Assembly (NCBI GenBank): GCA_945957305.1
Contig: CAMFLN010000087.1
Span: 1-8,619, forward strand
Source of the DNA: an uncultured Planctomycetaceae bacterium
GTDB taxonomy: Bacteria > Planctomycetota > Planctomycetia > Pirellulales > JACPPG01
Length of the DNA stretch: 8,619 bases
Direction of reading: 5' to 3'
Below the pieces are notes generated by a model. It saw nothing but the letters and a program-made list of their open reading frames with translations. It ran no database searches and was not told the origin of the DNA. Shown here piece by piece: positions 1 through 6,914 of this stretch; position 1 is the first letter of the stretch; the number at the start of each line of letters is the position of its first letter. The position numbers and the translations under genes were made by a program.

Positions 1-1019
1 GCTTTAAGCTGGCCGTTTTTCAGGCGTTCCTCGGCTGACAGTCGCATCGATCGCGACATGCTGCCGTGATGCCCCGCCACGGCGTCTTCGCCCAACAGCT
101 CGATCAGATGATGCGACACACGTTCGGCGAGTCGGCGCGTATTGACGAAAATCAGCGTACTGCGGTGCGTGGTGACCAGCTCGGTCAACCGCTGATAAAC
201 TTCCGCCCAGCATTCGTGCGAGCAGACGGCCGCTAGCTCGCCGGGCGGAACTTCGACGGCCAGGTCGAGTTCGCGCTGGTGCCCCACGTCGATAATCGAA
301 CAATCCGGCGGATGTTCCGCGTCTCCCTGTGTCCCCACCAAAAAACGGGCCACCTGCTCGATCGGCCGCTGCGTGGCCGACAGCCCGATCCGTGTCGGCG
401 GATGTCCGGTCAGATGGGCCAGCCGCTCAAGCGATAGTGCCAGATGGCTGCCGCGCTTGTCACGGGCCAAGGCATGGATTTCGTCGACGATGACACTGCG
501 CACAGTGCGCAGCATTTCCCGCCCGCGGACACTGGTGAGCAGCAGATACAACGACTCGGGAGTAGTGACGAGAATGTGCGGTGGATTGCGCAACATGGCC
601 TGCCGTTCCGAGGCCGGCGTATCTCCGGTGCGCACGGCGGCGCGGATCCGCGGAGCGCGAAATCCGGCCTCGATCGCGGCGGCCCGAATCTCGGCCAGTG
701 GCATTTCGAGGTTGCGATGGATGTCGTTCGAGAGCGCTTTGAGCGGCGAGATGTAGACGACCTGAGTGCCCTCGGCCAGGTCGCCAGTCATGCCCTGCCG
801 AAAGAGCTGGTCCAAGCACCACAGAAATGCCGCCAACGTCTTGCCCGACCCCGTGGGGGCGGCAATCAGCGTATGACTTCCCGCGGCGATACTGCGCCAG
901 CCGAGCCGTTGTGGATCGGTGGGTTGGCCAATACGCTCGCGAAACCAGCGGGCAATGACCGGATGAAACGGGGCCCCAGCTTCGAGCGGTTCGGCAAAGA
1001 GAAGTTCACTGCTAGCCAC
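1..1019 (-). CDS. lhr: Lhr-family DEIH-box ATP-dependent helicase, N-terminal part (runs off the window)
   Basis: This is the first 339 codons of a superfamily 2 helicase of the Lhr family, ATP-driven nucleic-acid unwinding enzymes linked to DNA repair. The gene leaves the window at base 1, so the rest of the RecA-like domain 2, the winged helix and the Lhr C-terminal region are not seen. Reading the minus strand gives, in order: Walker A APTGSGKT (residues 54-61), motif Ia SPLKAL (91-96), the TPES motif, motif II DEIH (179-182; DEIH rather than DEAD/DEAH is typical of Lhr), motif III SAT (214-216) and motif IV LIFVNTR (289-295), followed by a HHGS segment near residue 315. The start is taken as GTG at 1019 because an in-frame TAA lies seven codons upstream and no ATG lies between; a weak GGCGAGG precedes it. 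Family identity is very secure. Whether it is full-length Lhr or the shorter Lhr-Core cannot be told. Confidence 0.94.
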   Translation of the reverse strand, partial: MASSELLFAEPLEAGAPFHPVIARWFRERIGQPTDPQRLGWRSIAAGSHTLIAAPTGSGKTLAAFLWCLDQLFRQGMTGDLAEGTQVVYISPLKALSNDIHRNLEMPLAEIRAAAIEAGFRAPRIRAAVRTGDTPASERQAMLRNPPHILVTTPESLYLLLTSVRGREMLRTVRSVIVDEIHALARDKRGSHLALSLERLAHLTGHPPTRIGLSATQRPIEQVARFLVGTQGDAEHPPDCSIIDVGHQRELDLAVEVPPGELAAVCSHECWAEVYQRLTELVTTHRSTLIFVNTRRLAERVSHHLIELLGEDAVAGHHGSMSRSMRLSAEERLKNGQLK

Positions 1020-1050
1020 GCGTGCGCGCCTCGCCGGTTAAGGAGCCCCG

Positions 1051-1067
1051 GGGCAAAAGAGTTGCCC
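1051..1067 (-). other. Short hairpin in the leader of the Lhr helicase gene
   Basis: A perfect 6-bp inverted repeat, GGGCAA and TTGCCC with a 5-base loop, lies 31 bases upstream of the helicase GTG start. No T-run follows it on either strand, so it is not a classical terminator. A TAAAAT hexamer (minus strand, 1080-1075) sits just upstream and could be a -10 box, which would place this hairpin at the very 5' end of the message. No convincing -35 accompanies it, so any regulatory role is inference. Confidence 0.3.
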
Positions 1068-1176
1068 GTGGTCCATTTTACCGGTTCTGGTGCAGTGAAC
1101 GAAGCGCGCGCTATATCACTGACGCAAGATCGAGGAGAAAGCCGCCGTCATCGAGTCGAACGAGTCGCGCCCCCGG

Positions 1177-1839
1177 CTAACCGCCCCGGCGACCGCCAGG
1201 CCCCCCGGGGCCACCCGGACCGCCGGTCATGGGAACACCGCGCTGTTGCATGCGGTCTGCCATCATGCGGCGGTATTCATTACGTTGGGCTTGCTGCGAC
1301 GCCGGCGACCGATCGAGCGACAAGCGTCTCTGCTGGCTGCGGTCTCCCCCGCCACCGCCACCACCGCCGCGTCCACCTGGCCCACCACCACCGCCGGGCC
1401 CACCTCCGTTTGCGTTCGTGCCATTGGCTTGCTGCTCCTTGGCCCGTTCCGCCTCGCGCTCTTTGCGGCGTTTTTCCCACTCTTTCTGACGTTTGACCAT
1501 TTCGTCGATATCTTTGTCGAGTGCTTTGATCTGGTCTTTCTTGCCAAGAGCAAAGAACTCATCCATTTTCTTCTGTTCACGGGCGGCCCAATCCCCCCGG
1601 CGGTCGAACTGCTGGCGCACCTGGTCCCGTTGAGCGTCGGTCATTTGGTCCATGGCCTCGCGCATCTGCCCGAAAAGCTTGCGACGATCGTCGCGAGAGA
1701 GATTCTCGTCCTGCATTTGCTTGCCCAGGTCCATGACCTTGGCCACTTGCGGATCGGTGCGAAATGCGTAATAGGCCCCGGCGCCCCCCGCCAACAGCGA
1801 GAAAACAACGGCAGCTAGCCCCCACTTCTTGCCATTCAT
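1177..1839 (-). CDS. Hypothetical inner-membrane protein with charged helical region and Gly/Pro-rich tail
   Basis: I do not recognise a named family. The 220-residue product has one hydrophobic N-terminal segment (about residues 6-26, preceded by two lysines), so it is probably a single-pass membrane protein with most of the chain on one side. Residues 30-140 are very rich in K, R, E, D and Q, predicted to be helical and perhaps coiled coil, and include LSRDDRRKLFGQMREAM and MTDAQRDQVRQQF. A Gly-rich run follows at 145-165 (DNA 1345-1407), then a basic Gln/Arg segment, and the chain ends in GGP repeats with RRGG (206-220). The start ATG has a purine-rich AGGGGATG about 8 bases upstream. It lies 46 bases after the prepilin-like gene on the same strand and may be co-transcribed with it. 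A function in envelope or pseudopilus biology is only suggested by that context. Confidence 0.8.
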   Translation of the reverse strand: MNGKKWGLAAVVFSLLAGGAGAYYAFRTDPQVAKVMDLGKQMQDENLSRDDRRKLFGQMREAMDQMTDAQRDQVRQQFDRRGDWAAREQKKMDEFFALGKKDQIKALDKDIDEMVKRQKEWEKRRKEREAERAKEQQANGTNANGGGPGGGGGPGGRGGGGGGGGDRSQQRRLSLDRSPASQQAQRNEYRRMMADRMQQRGVPMTGGPGGPGGPGGRRGG

Positions 1840-1885
1840 AGTTCAAACATCCCCTGCTGAGCCCTGCCTGCGCGGCACCGAGAGC

Positions 1886-2596
1886 CTAATTTCCTACGTG
1901 ACCGTCCAAAAACAAGAAGTTACGCGACCCCACCATGCCCGGCTGCCCGTGAAAAGGGGCAAAATCGAACACAATCCAGATCGTGCCCGAATCGCGATCC
2001 TTGACGATCTCGACCCGGCGGCGGGGCAACTTGAGCTTCGGGTCCCAGACGATCGGCGAATTGTACTCGTAGCTCAATTGCTCCAATTCAAAGAACGTCA
2101 AGTCATTTCCGAGGTTGCTGCTGTAGCGATCCTTGGTGGGATCGAAGCTTTGTGCATCGGTGTTCGAATCGGTCACGAGCGCATTTCCCTCGTCCACCCA
2201 CGTCGATTCCGGAGCCACGTCGTCCGGACATTGAAAGACGTTTTGATTCGATTCGATATAGGGATTCAAGACCGATCGCAGCGTGGGACGACGTACCAGC
2301 TTTGGGGCCGGCGGAGCCGGGTCCGGCGGCTGGCTCAGCATCATGGCCGCGTCGGGATAACGGCCAAAGGCTCCCTGGCTGTCGACGTACATGTCCAGGG
2401 CGAGGCCAATCTGATGCAGATTGCTGCGGCATTGCGTGCGGCGCGCCGCGGCCCGCGCGTATTGCACCGCCGGCAGCGTAATGCTGATCAAGATGCCGAT
2501 GATGGCGATCACGACCAACAGTTCGACGAGCGTGAAGCCTTGAACGGCGCGGCCGCCCGTCCGGCGATCCGACGAATTCCGATGTCTCGACTTCAT
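1886..2596 (-). CDS. Prepilin-type, DUF1559-like protein
   Basis: The 236-residue product is a type IV pilin/pseudopilin-like protein of the DUF1559 kind, a family greatly expanded in Planctomycetes. A 20-residue basic leader ends in Gly20, followed by [17 protein letters not shown], so prepilin peptidase should cut between G20 and F21; Glu25 is the conserved Glu5 of the mature protein. After the hydrophobic helix comes [15 protein letters not shown], the usual DUF1559 continuation, and the chain ends [10 protein letters not shown], like the C-terminal DG motif of the family. The His that normally sits nine residues before DG is instead His216, 14 residues before D231. At 236 residues it is shorter than many members, which run to about 300 or more. 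The frame stays open upstream to an ATG at 2836, but the ATG at 2596 is chosen because a prepilin leader should be short. GCGGAAA lies just upstream. The individual role of such proteins is largely unknown. Confidence 0.88.
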   Translation of the reverse strand: MKSRHRNSSDRRTGGRAVQGFTLVELLVVIAIIGILISITLPAVQYARAAARRTQCRSNLHQIGLALDMYVDSQGAFGRYPDAAMMLSQPPDPAPPAPKLVRRPTLRSVLNPYIESNQNVFQCPDDVAPESTWVDEGNALVTDSNTDAQSFDPTKDRYSSNLGNDLTFFELEQLSYEYNSPIVWDPKLKLPRRRVEIVKDRDSGTIWIVFDFAPFHGQPGMVGSRNFLFLDGHVGN

Positions 2597-2886
2597 GTTT
2601 TCCGCGGCCCCACAAGGATGACGAAGCACATACAGCCCCCGTTTGATTAACCCCGCGAAGGGTTGCGGGTGTCGAAGATCGTCCCTAACAATCTGGGCCG
2701 TTGCCAGCAGAAGGGCGCCAATCGCTGGTGGGGCGGTCGGCGAATTCGCGGGCCGGCGAGACCCCGCGAAGATCGTCGCAAATTCCCCGGCGGCAACATT
2801 TTGCTTCGCGTTGGGTTGCATTATAAACTGCGCCACGCCCGCACGTCGCCGGCAATTCTGCCGCTCGTTTTCGGAGAGCTTGAGAA
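2597..2886. other. Divergent intergenic spacer
   Basis: This 290-base spacer separates the minus-strand prepilin-like gene from the plus-strand oxidoreductase and should carry the promoters of both. Open frames crossing it are GC-driven and show no protein features. Around 2649-2669 two mutually exclusive short stems are possible (AACCC with GGGTT, or CCCGC with GCGGG). Near the right end is an AT-richer patch with a possible promoter. No RNA gene or mobile element is seen. Confidence 0.5.
2801..2827 (+). promoter_or_regulatory. Possible promoter of the quinone oxidoreductase gene
   Basis: TTGCTT (2801-2806) and TATAAA (2822-2827) resemble -35 and -10 boxes with a short 15-base spacing. They fall in the only AT-rich patch of the spacer, 59 bases ahead of the ATG at 2887. 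Planctomycete promoters often deviate from this consensus, so the assignment is tentative. Confidence 0.25.
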
Positions 2887-3864
2887 ATGAAAGCTGTTCG
2901 CTGCCATGCCTTTTGCCAACCGTCGGAGCTGGTCATCGAAGAGATCCCTCGTCCCGACCCCGGACCTGGGCAGGTTCTGATCAGGGTTGGGACCGCGGCC
3001 CTCAATTTCCCGGATGTGTTGATGATTCAAGGGCTGTACCAGGTGAAACCGCCGTTGCCCTACACGCCCGGCTTCGAGCTGGCAGGCACAGTCGAAAGCG
3101 TCGGCGCGGGGGTCGAAGGAATCGCGCCCGGCAGCCGTGTGGTGGCGCAATGCGATCAAGGAGCCTTCGCCGAATACGTCGTGGCTCCTGCCCATTCGGT
3201 GCGGCCGGTTCCGGCGGGCCTGGGCGATGAGGCCGGCGCGGCGTTTCCGCTGGTCTATCAGACCTCATATTTCGGGTTGATCTATCGCGGCCAATTGGCC
3301 CGCGGCGAGCATGTGCTGGTTCATTCAGCCGCGGGGGGCGTCGGCCTGGCCGCTGTGCAAATCGCCCGCGCTTTCGGCGCGGGCAAGATTATCGGCACCG
3401 TCGGCTCGGACCAGAAGCGCGACGCCGTGTTGGCCGCTGGGGCCGACGTGGCCGTGAATTATCAGACCGAGAGCTTTGTCGACGTCGTCAAGGAGGTCAC
3501 TGGCGGGCATGGCGCCGACGTAATTTACGATCCGGTCGGGGGAGATGTTTCGGAGCAAAGCACGCGCTGTATCGCCTTCGAGGGGCGACTGGTCATCATC
3601 GGTTTCACCAGCGGCAAGTTTCCCACATTTAAGGGGAATCACATCCTGGTCAAAAACTACAGCGTTGTCGGACTGCACTGGGGCTATTACCGGCAAATGA
3701 ATCCGGCCAAAATCGAGCAAGGGTGGCAAGACCTAATGCGGCTCTACGAAACTGGCAAGCTACGCCCAGTCATCGCGGCGCGCTATCCCATGCAGCAGGT
3801 GGCCGATGCCATGCAACACCTCACTTCTCGCAGCGCCGTGGGCAAGATCGTGCTGCATTGGTAG
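2887..3864 (+). CDS. NAD(P)H:quinone oxidoreductase-like protein, zinc-free MDR family
   Basis: The 325-residue product is a medium-chain dehydrogenase/reductase of the quinone-oxidoreductase/enoyl-reductase branch, which uses NAD(P)H to reduce quinones or alpha,beta-unsaturated carbonyls in the cytoplasm. Residues 1-120 form the GroES-like catalytic domain, with the family pattern of [21 protein letters not shown] followed by E-AGTVESVG. The Rossmann domain has its nucleotide loop AAGGVG at 148-153, then [16 protein letters not shown] and YDPVGGDV. Near the C-terminus [14 protein letters not shown] is characteristic of this subgroup. The Cys/His zinc ligands of alcohol dehydrogenases are absent and the length is normal for the family. 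The start has a good GGAGAG eight bases upstream of the ATG. It is separated from the next gene by 172 bases containing a possible terminator, so it is probably a single-gene unit. Exact substrate unknown. Confidence 0.92.
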   Translation: MKAVRCHAFCQPSELVIEEIPRPDPGPGQVLIRVGTAALNFPDVLMIQGLYQVKPPLPYTPGFELAGTVESVGAGVEGIAPGSRVVAQCDQGAFAEYVVAPAHSVRPVPAGLGDEAGAAFPLVYQTSYFGLIYRGQLARGEHVLVHSAAGGVGLAAVQIARAFGAGKIIGTVGSDQKRDAVLAAGADVAVNYQTESFVDVVKEVTGGHGADVIYDPVGGDVSEQSTRCIAFEGRLVIIGFTSGKFPTFKGNHILVKNYSVVGLHWGYYRQMNPAKIEQGWQDLMRLYETGKLRPVIAARYPMQQVADAMQHLTSRSAVGKIVLHW

Positions 3865-3890
3865 AGGGTGAACGTTCAGCATTAGAAAAT

Positions 3891-3908
3891 AGCGCGGAGC
3901 GCGTTTTT
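3891..3908 (+). terminator. Possible Rho-independent terminator after the oxidoreductase gene
   Basis: CGCG (3893-3896) can pair with CGCG (3900-3903) across a GAG loop, extended by a G-T and an A-T pair, and is followed immediately by TTTTT (3904-3908). The stem is short but the position, 27 bases after the stop codon, and the T-run fit an intrinsic terminator. The rest of the 172-base spacer up to 4036 shows no clear promoter. Confidence 0.4.
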
Positions 3909-4036
3909 AAGACGCGGCTCACCAGTCGCGCTGATACAATCCTGATCGCCAGCGAGCCAGGTACTGTTTCCCGGCTCATTCTCCTCCCCGAAACTCGTGG
4001 GCACGATTCTTCCCACAATTCAGAAATGAAAATCCG

Positions 4037-5257
4037 ATGATTTCGCATGTGGCTCGTACTGTGATCGGACTAGCGCTGTGTCTCGTCGTCTCCTTTGCCC
4101 AGGGCGCGCCGCGTGGGCGCGAGGGAGGAGGCCGCGAGGAAGGTCGCAACTCGGCCGAGCGCAAGCCGGAAGAAGGAAGAAACGCATCGCGCGGAAACGC
4201 AGGGGCAGGAAACAGGAACGCAGCGGTGGGTGGCGCATGGTCCGAGCGCTCGCATCAAAGCGGTCAGAGAACCGGTGGGAGAGAAGGTGCAGCAGGCACT
4301 AGCCGAGGGACCGGAGTGAACAACGCCGGCCGTAACAGGCAGGGGAATAACGGCGCCGAAGCGGCTGCCGGAGCCGCGGCCAAGAATCGGAACAACCCAC
4401 AGGTCACGGGCAAGCAAGGCGCAGCCGCTGGCGCGGCAGCCGCCAATCGGAATAACCCCCAATATTCCGGCGCACAAGGAGCAGCCGCGGGAGCCGCGGC
4501 AGCGAACCGCAACAATCCTCAGTACTCCGGCGCTCAGGGCGCGGCGGCAGGCGCGGCCGCAGCGAATCGCAACAATCCGCAATTCTCAGGCGCGGATGCC
4601 GTCCGCAGTTCGTTCAATAACCCCGGGCTCTACAACCATGATTGGTACGGTGCTCATCCCGGAGTGTGGGCGCCACGCGGTTGGGCGGCTGGCGCCGTCT
4701 GGGCACCTACTACTTGGGGAGCGGTCGCCGGCTACGCAGGCATGAATGCGACTGCCATGCCTTACAACTACGGGAACAATGTGGCCTACAGCAACGGCAA
4801 TGTGATGGTCAACGGACAGAGCGCCGGAAGCGCCGCGGAATATAGCCAACAGGCTGCTGACTTGGCCGAATCAGGCGCCGCGGCAGACGTGGCCAACGAC
4901 GACCAGTGGCTGCCACTGGGTGTATTCGCCATGGTGCGCAACGAACAACAACATCCTCAATTGATCCTGCAATTGGCCATCAACAAGCAAGGCATTTTGC
5001 GCGGCAACTATACCGACGAAGTGACCGAACATACCCAGCCGATCCAAGGAGCGGTCGATCCTAAGACGCAGCGCGCGGCCTGGACCGTGGGGGACAATAA
5101 GTCCTCAGTGATGGAGGCCGGCCTGGCGAACCTCGCGGAGGGAGAAGCTCCGGCGCTGGTCCACAAGAACGGTAAAACCGACCATTGGCTCCTGGTAAGG
5201 CTCGATCAGCCCGAGGGCACGCAAGCGGGCGCAGGCGAACCAGCTAGTCAGCAATGA
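4037..5257 (+). CDS. Secreted 'mu-protocadherin-like' planctomycete surface protein with tandem repeats
   Basis: The 406-residue product starts with a Sec signal peptide (VARTVIGLALCLVVSFAQG, cleavage probably near residue 23), so it is exported. Residues 24-115 are a disordered, Arg/Gly/Asn/Glu-rich stretch. Residues 117-187 hold four copies (the last cut short) of a 20-residue unit beginning NRNNPQ and ending in an Ala/Gly run. A Trp/Tyr-rich segment follows (about 195-235, with DWYGAHPGVWAPRGW and WAPTTWGAVAGY), then a Tyr/Asn/Gly segment, and a globular C-terminal domain (about 290-389: WLPLGVFAMV, GILRGNYTD, AAWTVGDNKSSVMEAGL, HWLLVRL). From memory, this C-terminal arrangement matches planctomycete proteins annotated as mu-protocadherin-cell-surface-like; the name implies no real cadherin relationship and the function is unknown. 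ATG 4037 is chosen for the signal peptide; no clear Shine-Dalgarno is seen. A cell-envelope role is inference. Confidence 0.85.
   Translation: MISHVARTVIGLALCLVVSFAQGAPRGREGGGREEGRNSAERKPEEGRNASRGNAGAGNRNAAVGGAWSERSHQSGQRTGGREGAAGTSRGTGVNNAGRNRQGNNGAEAAAGAAAKNRNNPQVTGKQGAAAGAAAANRNNPQYSGAQGAAAGAAAANRNNPQYSGAQGAAAGAAAANRNNPQFSGADAVRSSFNNPGLYNHDWYGAHPGVWAPRGWAAGAVWAPTTWGAVAGYAGMNATAMPYNYGNNVAYSNGNVMVNGQSAGSAAEYSQQAADLAESGAAADVANDDQWLPLGVFAMVRNEQQHPQLILQLAINKQGILRGNYTDEVTEHTQPIQGAVDPKTQRAAWTVGDNKSSVMEAGLANLAEGEAPALVHKNGKTDHWLLVRLDQPEGTQAGAGEPASQQ
4385..4597 (+). repeat. 60-base in-frame tandem repeat encoding NRNNPQ...GAAAGAAAA
   Basis: Three full 60-base units (4385-4444, 4445-4504, 4505-4564) and a partial fourth (4565-4597) lie in the coding frame of the secreted protein. 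A degenerate half-unit precedes them (4352-4384). Units 2 and 3 encode exactly the same 20 residues, yet 16 of their 20 codons differ, always at the third base. Unit 1 differs at three residues (VT and K in place of YS and A). Unit 4 has F for Y and diverges after the tenth residue. Confidence 0.93.
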
Positions 5258-5298
5258 TGCCGGGCGGAGCGTCGGTCGTCTGCCACAGGGACGGCATC
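5256..5298. other. Inverted repeat spanning the end of the secreted-protein gene
   Basis: GATGCCG (5256-5262), overlapping the TGA stop codon, is the perfect reverse complement of CGGCATC (5292-5298). The 29-base loop is long and the right arm is followed by an A-run, not a T-run, so this does not look like an intrinsic terminator for plus-strand transcription. It may be a weak processing or pausing structure, or chance. The remaining bases up to 5336 show only a GGAG (5315-5318), too far from the next ATG to be a normal ribosome binding site. Confidence 0.3.
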
Positions 5299-5336
5299 CA
5301 AAAAGAGGTTCCGCGGAGTAATCGCATTCATCGACC

Positions 5337-5705
5337 ATGGCCAAGCACATCACCAAACCGACGACGATCAAAGCGGCGGGTAATAAACCGAAGATTATCG
5401 AAGAATTCGTCGGTCGCGTGAATTCACAAACGACCGACACGAGCATCGCGCGCATGCGCAGCCCCAGCGGTTGGATCGAACCTGGACAAACGCCCGAGTT
5501 CGATGAATACAGCATTGTCTTGCGGGGCATGTTGCGGGCCGAAACGCGCGGGCAGACGATCGACGCGCGGGCCGGCGAAGCGATCCTGATCTCGCGCGGC
5601 GAGTGGGTGCGCTACAGCACACCCGGCGACGAAGGGGCAGAGTACATCGCGATCTGCATTCCCGCGTTTTCGCCGCAAACCGTGCATCGCGACGCCGAGG
5701 ATTGA
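5337..5705 (+). CDS. Small single-domain cupin protein
   Basis: The 122-residue product is one small beta-barrel cupin. Residues 30-110 carry the fold: SIARMRSPSGW, then EPGQTPEFDEYSIVLRGML, GQTIDARAGEAILISRGEWV and AEYIAICIPAFSP. Aligned with cupin motif 1 (G-X5-H-X-H-X3,4-E-X6-G), only the Glu (E57, in DEYSIVLRG) and the Gly remain; the two His positions are occupied by non-His residues in QTPEF. In motif 2 the His position in RGEWV is Val. A classical metal-dependent dioxygenase or isomerase role is therefore doubtful, and a ligand-binding or accessory role is as likely. ATG 5337 is the first start after an in-frame TAA at 5319; no proper Shine-Dalgarno is near it. The next gene starts 37 bases after the stop, so it probably heads a transcript with the enzymes that follow. 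Confidence 0.87.
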   Translation: MAKHITKPTTIKAAGNKPKIIEEFVGRVNSQTTDTSIARMRSPSGWIEPGQTPEFDEYSIVLRGMLRAETRGQTIDARAGEAILISRGEWVRYSTPGDEGAEYIAICIPAFSPQTVHRDAED

Positions 5706-5742
5706 TCTCGGCTCGCGCCCCTTCTCAGCAAAGGCCTGACCC

Positions 5743-6870
5743 ATGAGCAGTCCGCAAACCGCAACGCCCGGCGGCGCTCCGCCCCCCGCGGCGCCACAAA
5801 CGCATGCGCTGCGAACGTTGGCGCGTGCCCTCCTGTTTTTCATCGCCGTGATCGTCGGCTATCTGCTGCTCTGGCCTTCGCCGATCGACCCCATGGCGTA
5901 CAATCCGCCTCCCAAGCCCGAGCTCGCGGGAGCGTTTGCTCCGAACGACCGACTGGCAAGCGCCGAGATTCTCGTAGCCGGCCAGGTCGATGGTCCTGAG
6001 GATGTGGAGGTCAACGCACAGGGGCAGATTTATACCGGCACGGCCGATGGTCGCATCGTGCGCGTTGATCCGGATGGAAAACTGACCACGCTGGTCAACA
6101 CTGGCGGTCGACCGCTCGGTGTAGTGCTCGCGGTCGACGGCAACCTGATCGTGGCCGACGCGATCAAGGGGCTCTTGTCAGTCGATCCGGCCGGCAAGAT
6201 CACTGTCCTCTCGACGTCGGGAGGAGATCAACCGCTCGGCTTTACCGACGATCTGGCGGTGGCCCGCGACGGCACGATCTACTTCTCGGACGCCAGCGCA
6301 AAGTTCGGCCCCGGCGAGTATCTGTACGACATGCTCGAAGGGCGCCCGCACGGGCGCTTATTGCGCTTCGACCCAGCGAAGCAGGAGACCACGGTCCTCA
6401 TTCCGGAAATGTATTTCGCCAACGGAGTGGCGCTTTCGCAAAACGAAGATTTCGTTGTGGTGAATGAGACCTATCGCTATCGCGTGTTGCGTTATTGGCT
6501 CAAAGGAGAGCAAGCTGGCAAGTGGGAAGTATTCGTCGACAACCTGCCCGGCTATCCCGACAACATTTCGGCCAATGGCCGTGGCACGTTCTGGCTGGCG
6601 CTATTCACCGTGCGTAACGATCAGGCGGAGTGGCTCGCGCCGCGTCCCTTCGTCAAGGGCGTGATGGCCAAGCTGCCGTCGTTCCTCTGGCCCAAGCCCG
6701 AGCCGTACGCCTTCGTGGTGCAACTCGACGAACAGGGAAACGTGGTCGACACGTTCCAGGACCCGACGGGCAAGAACCTGTATGCCGTCACCTCGGCCTG
6801 CGAGCGCGATGGTTACTTGTACCTCGGCAGTTTGCACAACAACCGCATCGGCAAGTACAAGTTGCCGTGA
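5743..6870 (+). CDS. Membrane-anchored strictosidine-synthase/SMP-30-like beta-propeller
   Basis: The 375-residue product has a Pro/Ala-rich start, one transmembrane segment (about residues 29-44, ALLFFIAVIVGYLLLW) and then a six-bladed beta-propeller of the strictosidine synthase-like/SMP-30 superfamily. The propeller should lie in the periplasm or outside the membrane. Diagnostic segments are GPEDVEVNAQGQIYTGTADG, YFSDAS (180-185), LEGRPHGRLLRFDP (from 198), FANGVALS (from 225) and DNLPGYPDNIS (from 266). The layout of a short tail, a single anchor and a propeller resembles animal APMAP and plant SSL proteins. Members that have been studied are lactonases, esterases or arylesterase-like hydrolases; true strictosidine synthesis is not expected in bacteria. 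Asn227 and Asp273/Asn274 lie where the superfamily usually binds its catalytic metal (inference). AAAGG lies eight bases before the ATG. The gene is 37 bases after the cupin and 44 before the aminotransferase, consistent with an operon. Confidence 0.88.
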   Translation: MSSPQTATPGGAPPPAAPQTHALRTLARALLFFIAVIVGYLLLWPSPIDPMAYNPPPKPELAGAFAPNDRLASAEILVAGQVDGPEDVEVNAQGQIYTGTADGRIVRVDPDGKLTTLVNTGGRPLGVVLAVDGNLIVADAIKGLLSVDPAGKITVLSTSGGDQPLGFTDDLAVARDGTIYFSDASAKFGPGEYLYDMLEGRPHGRLLRFDPAKQETTVLIPEMYFANGVALSQNEDFVVVNETYRYRVLRYWLKGEQAGKWEVFVDNLPGYPDNISANGRGTFWLALFTVRNDQAEWLAPRPFVKGVMAKLPSFLWPKPEPYAFVVQLDEQGNVVDTFQDPTGKNLYAVTSACERDGYLYLGSLHNNRIGKYKLP

Positions 6871-6914
6871 CGTGTGCCGAGTAGACGCGAGACGAACTGC
6901 GAGAAGGCGAGACT

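Noticed and set aside
444..1496. Long plus-strand open frame opposite the Lhr helicase and the Gly-rich protein
   Set aside because: It is antisense to a helicase with all motifs in place, spans two minus-strand genes, and its translation shows only Arg/Pro/Ala-rich GC-driven sequence.
1829..2650. Plus-strand open frame of 273 codons opposite the prepilin-like gene
   Set aside because: The opposite strand has a clear prepilin signal and DUF1559 features; this frame has no signal, domain or ribosome binding site.
2597..2836. 80-residue N-terminal extension of the prepilin-like protein from an ATG at 2836
   Set aside because: It would place the prepilin cleavage site about 100 residues into the protein, whereas leaders are short; the ATG at 2596 gives a normal 20-residue leader.
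3723..4040. Open frame running out of the oxidoreductase end to a TGA overlapping the next start
   Set aside because: It begins inside the oxidoreductase gene in another frame, crosses a probable terminator, and has no recognisable protein features.
4385..4597. The 60-base repeats considered as a CRISPR array
   Set aside because: The units are contiguous without spacers, in frame and coding, and diverge at third codon positions.
5256..5298. Inverted repeat at the end of the secreted-protein gene as an intrinsic terminator
   Set aside because: The loop is 29 bases and the right arm is followed by an A-run instead of a T-run.
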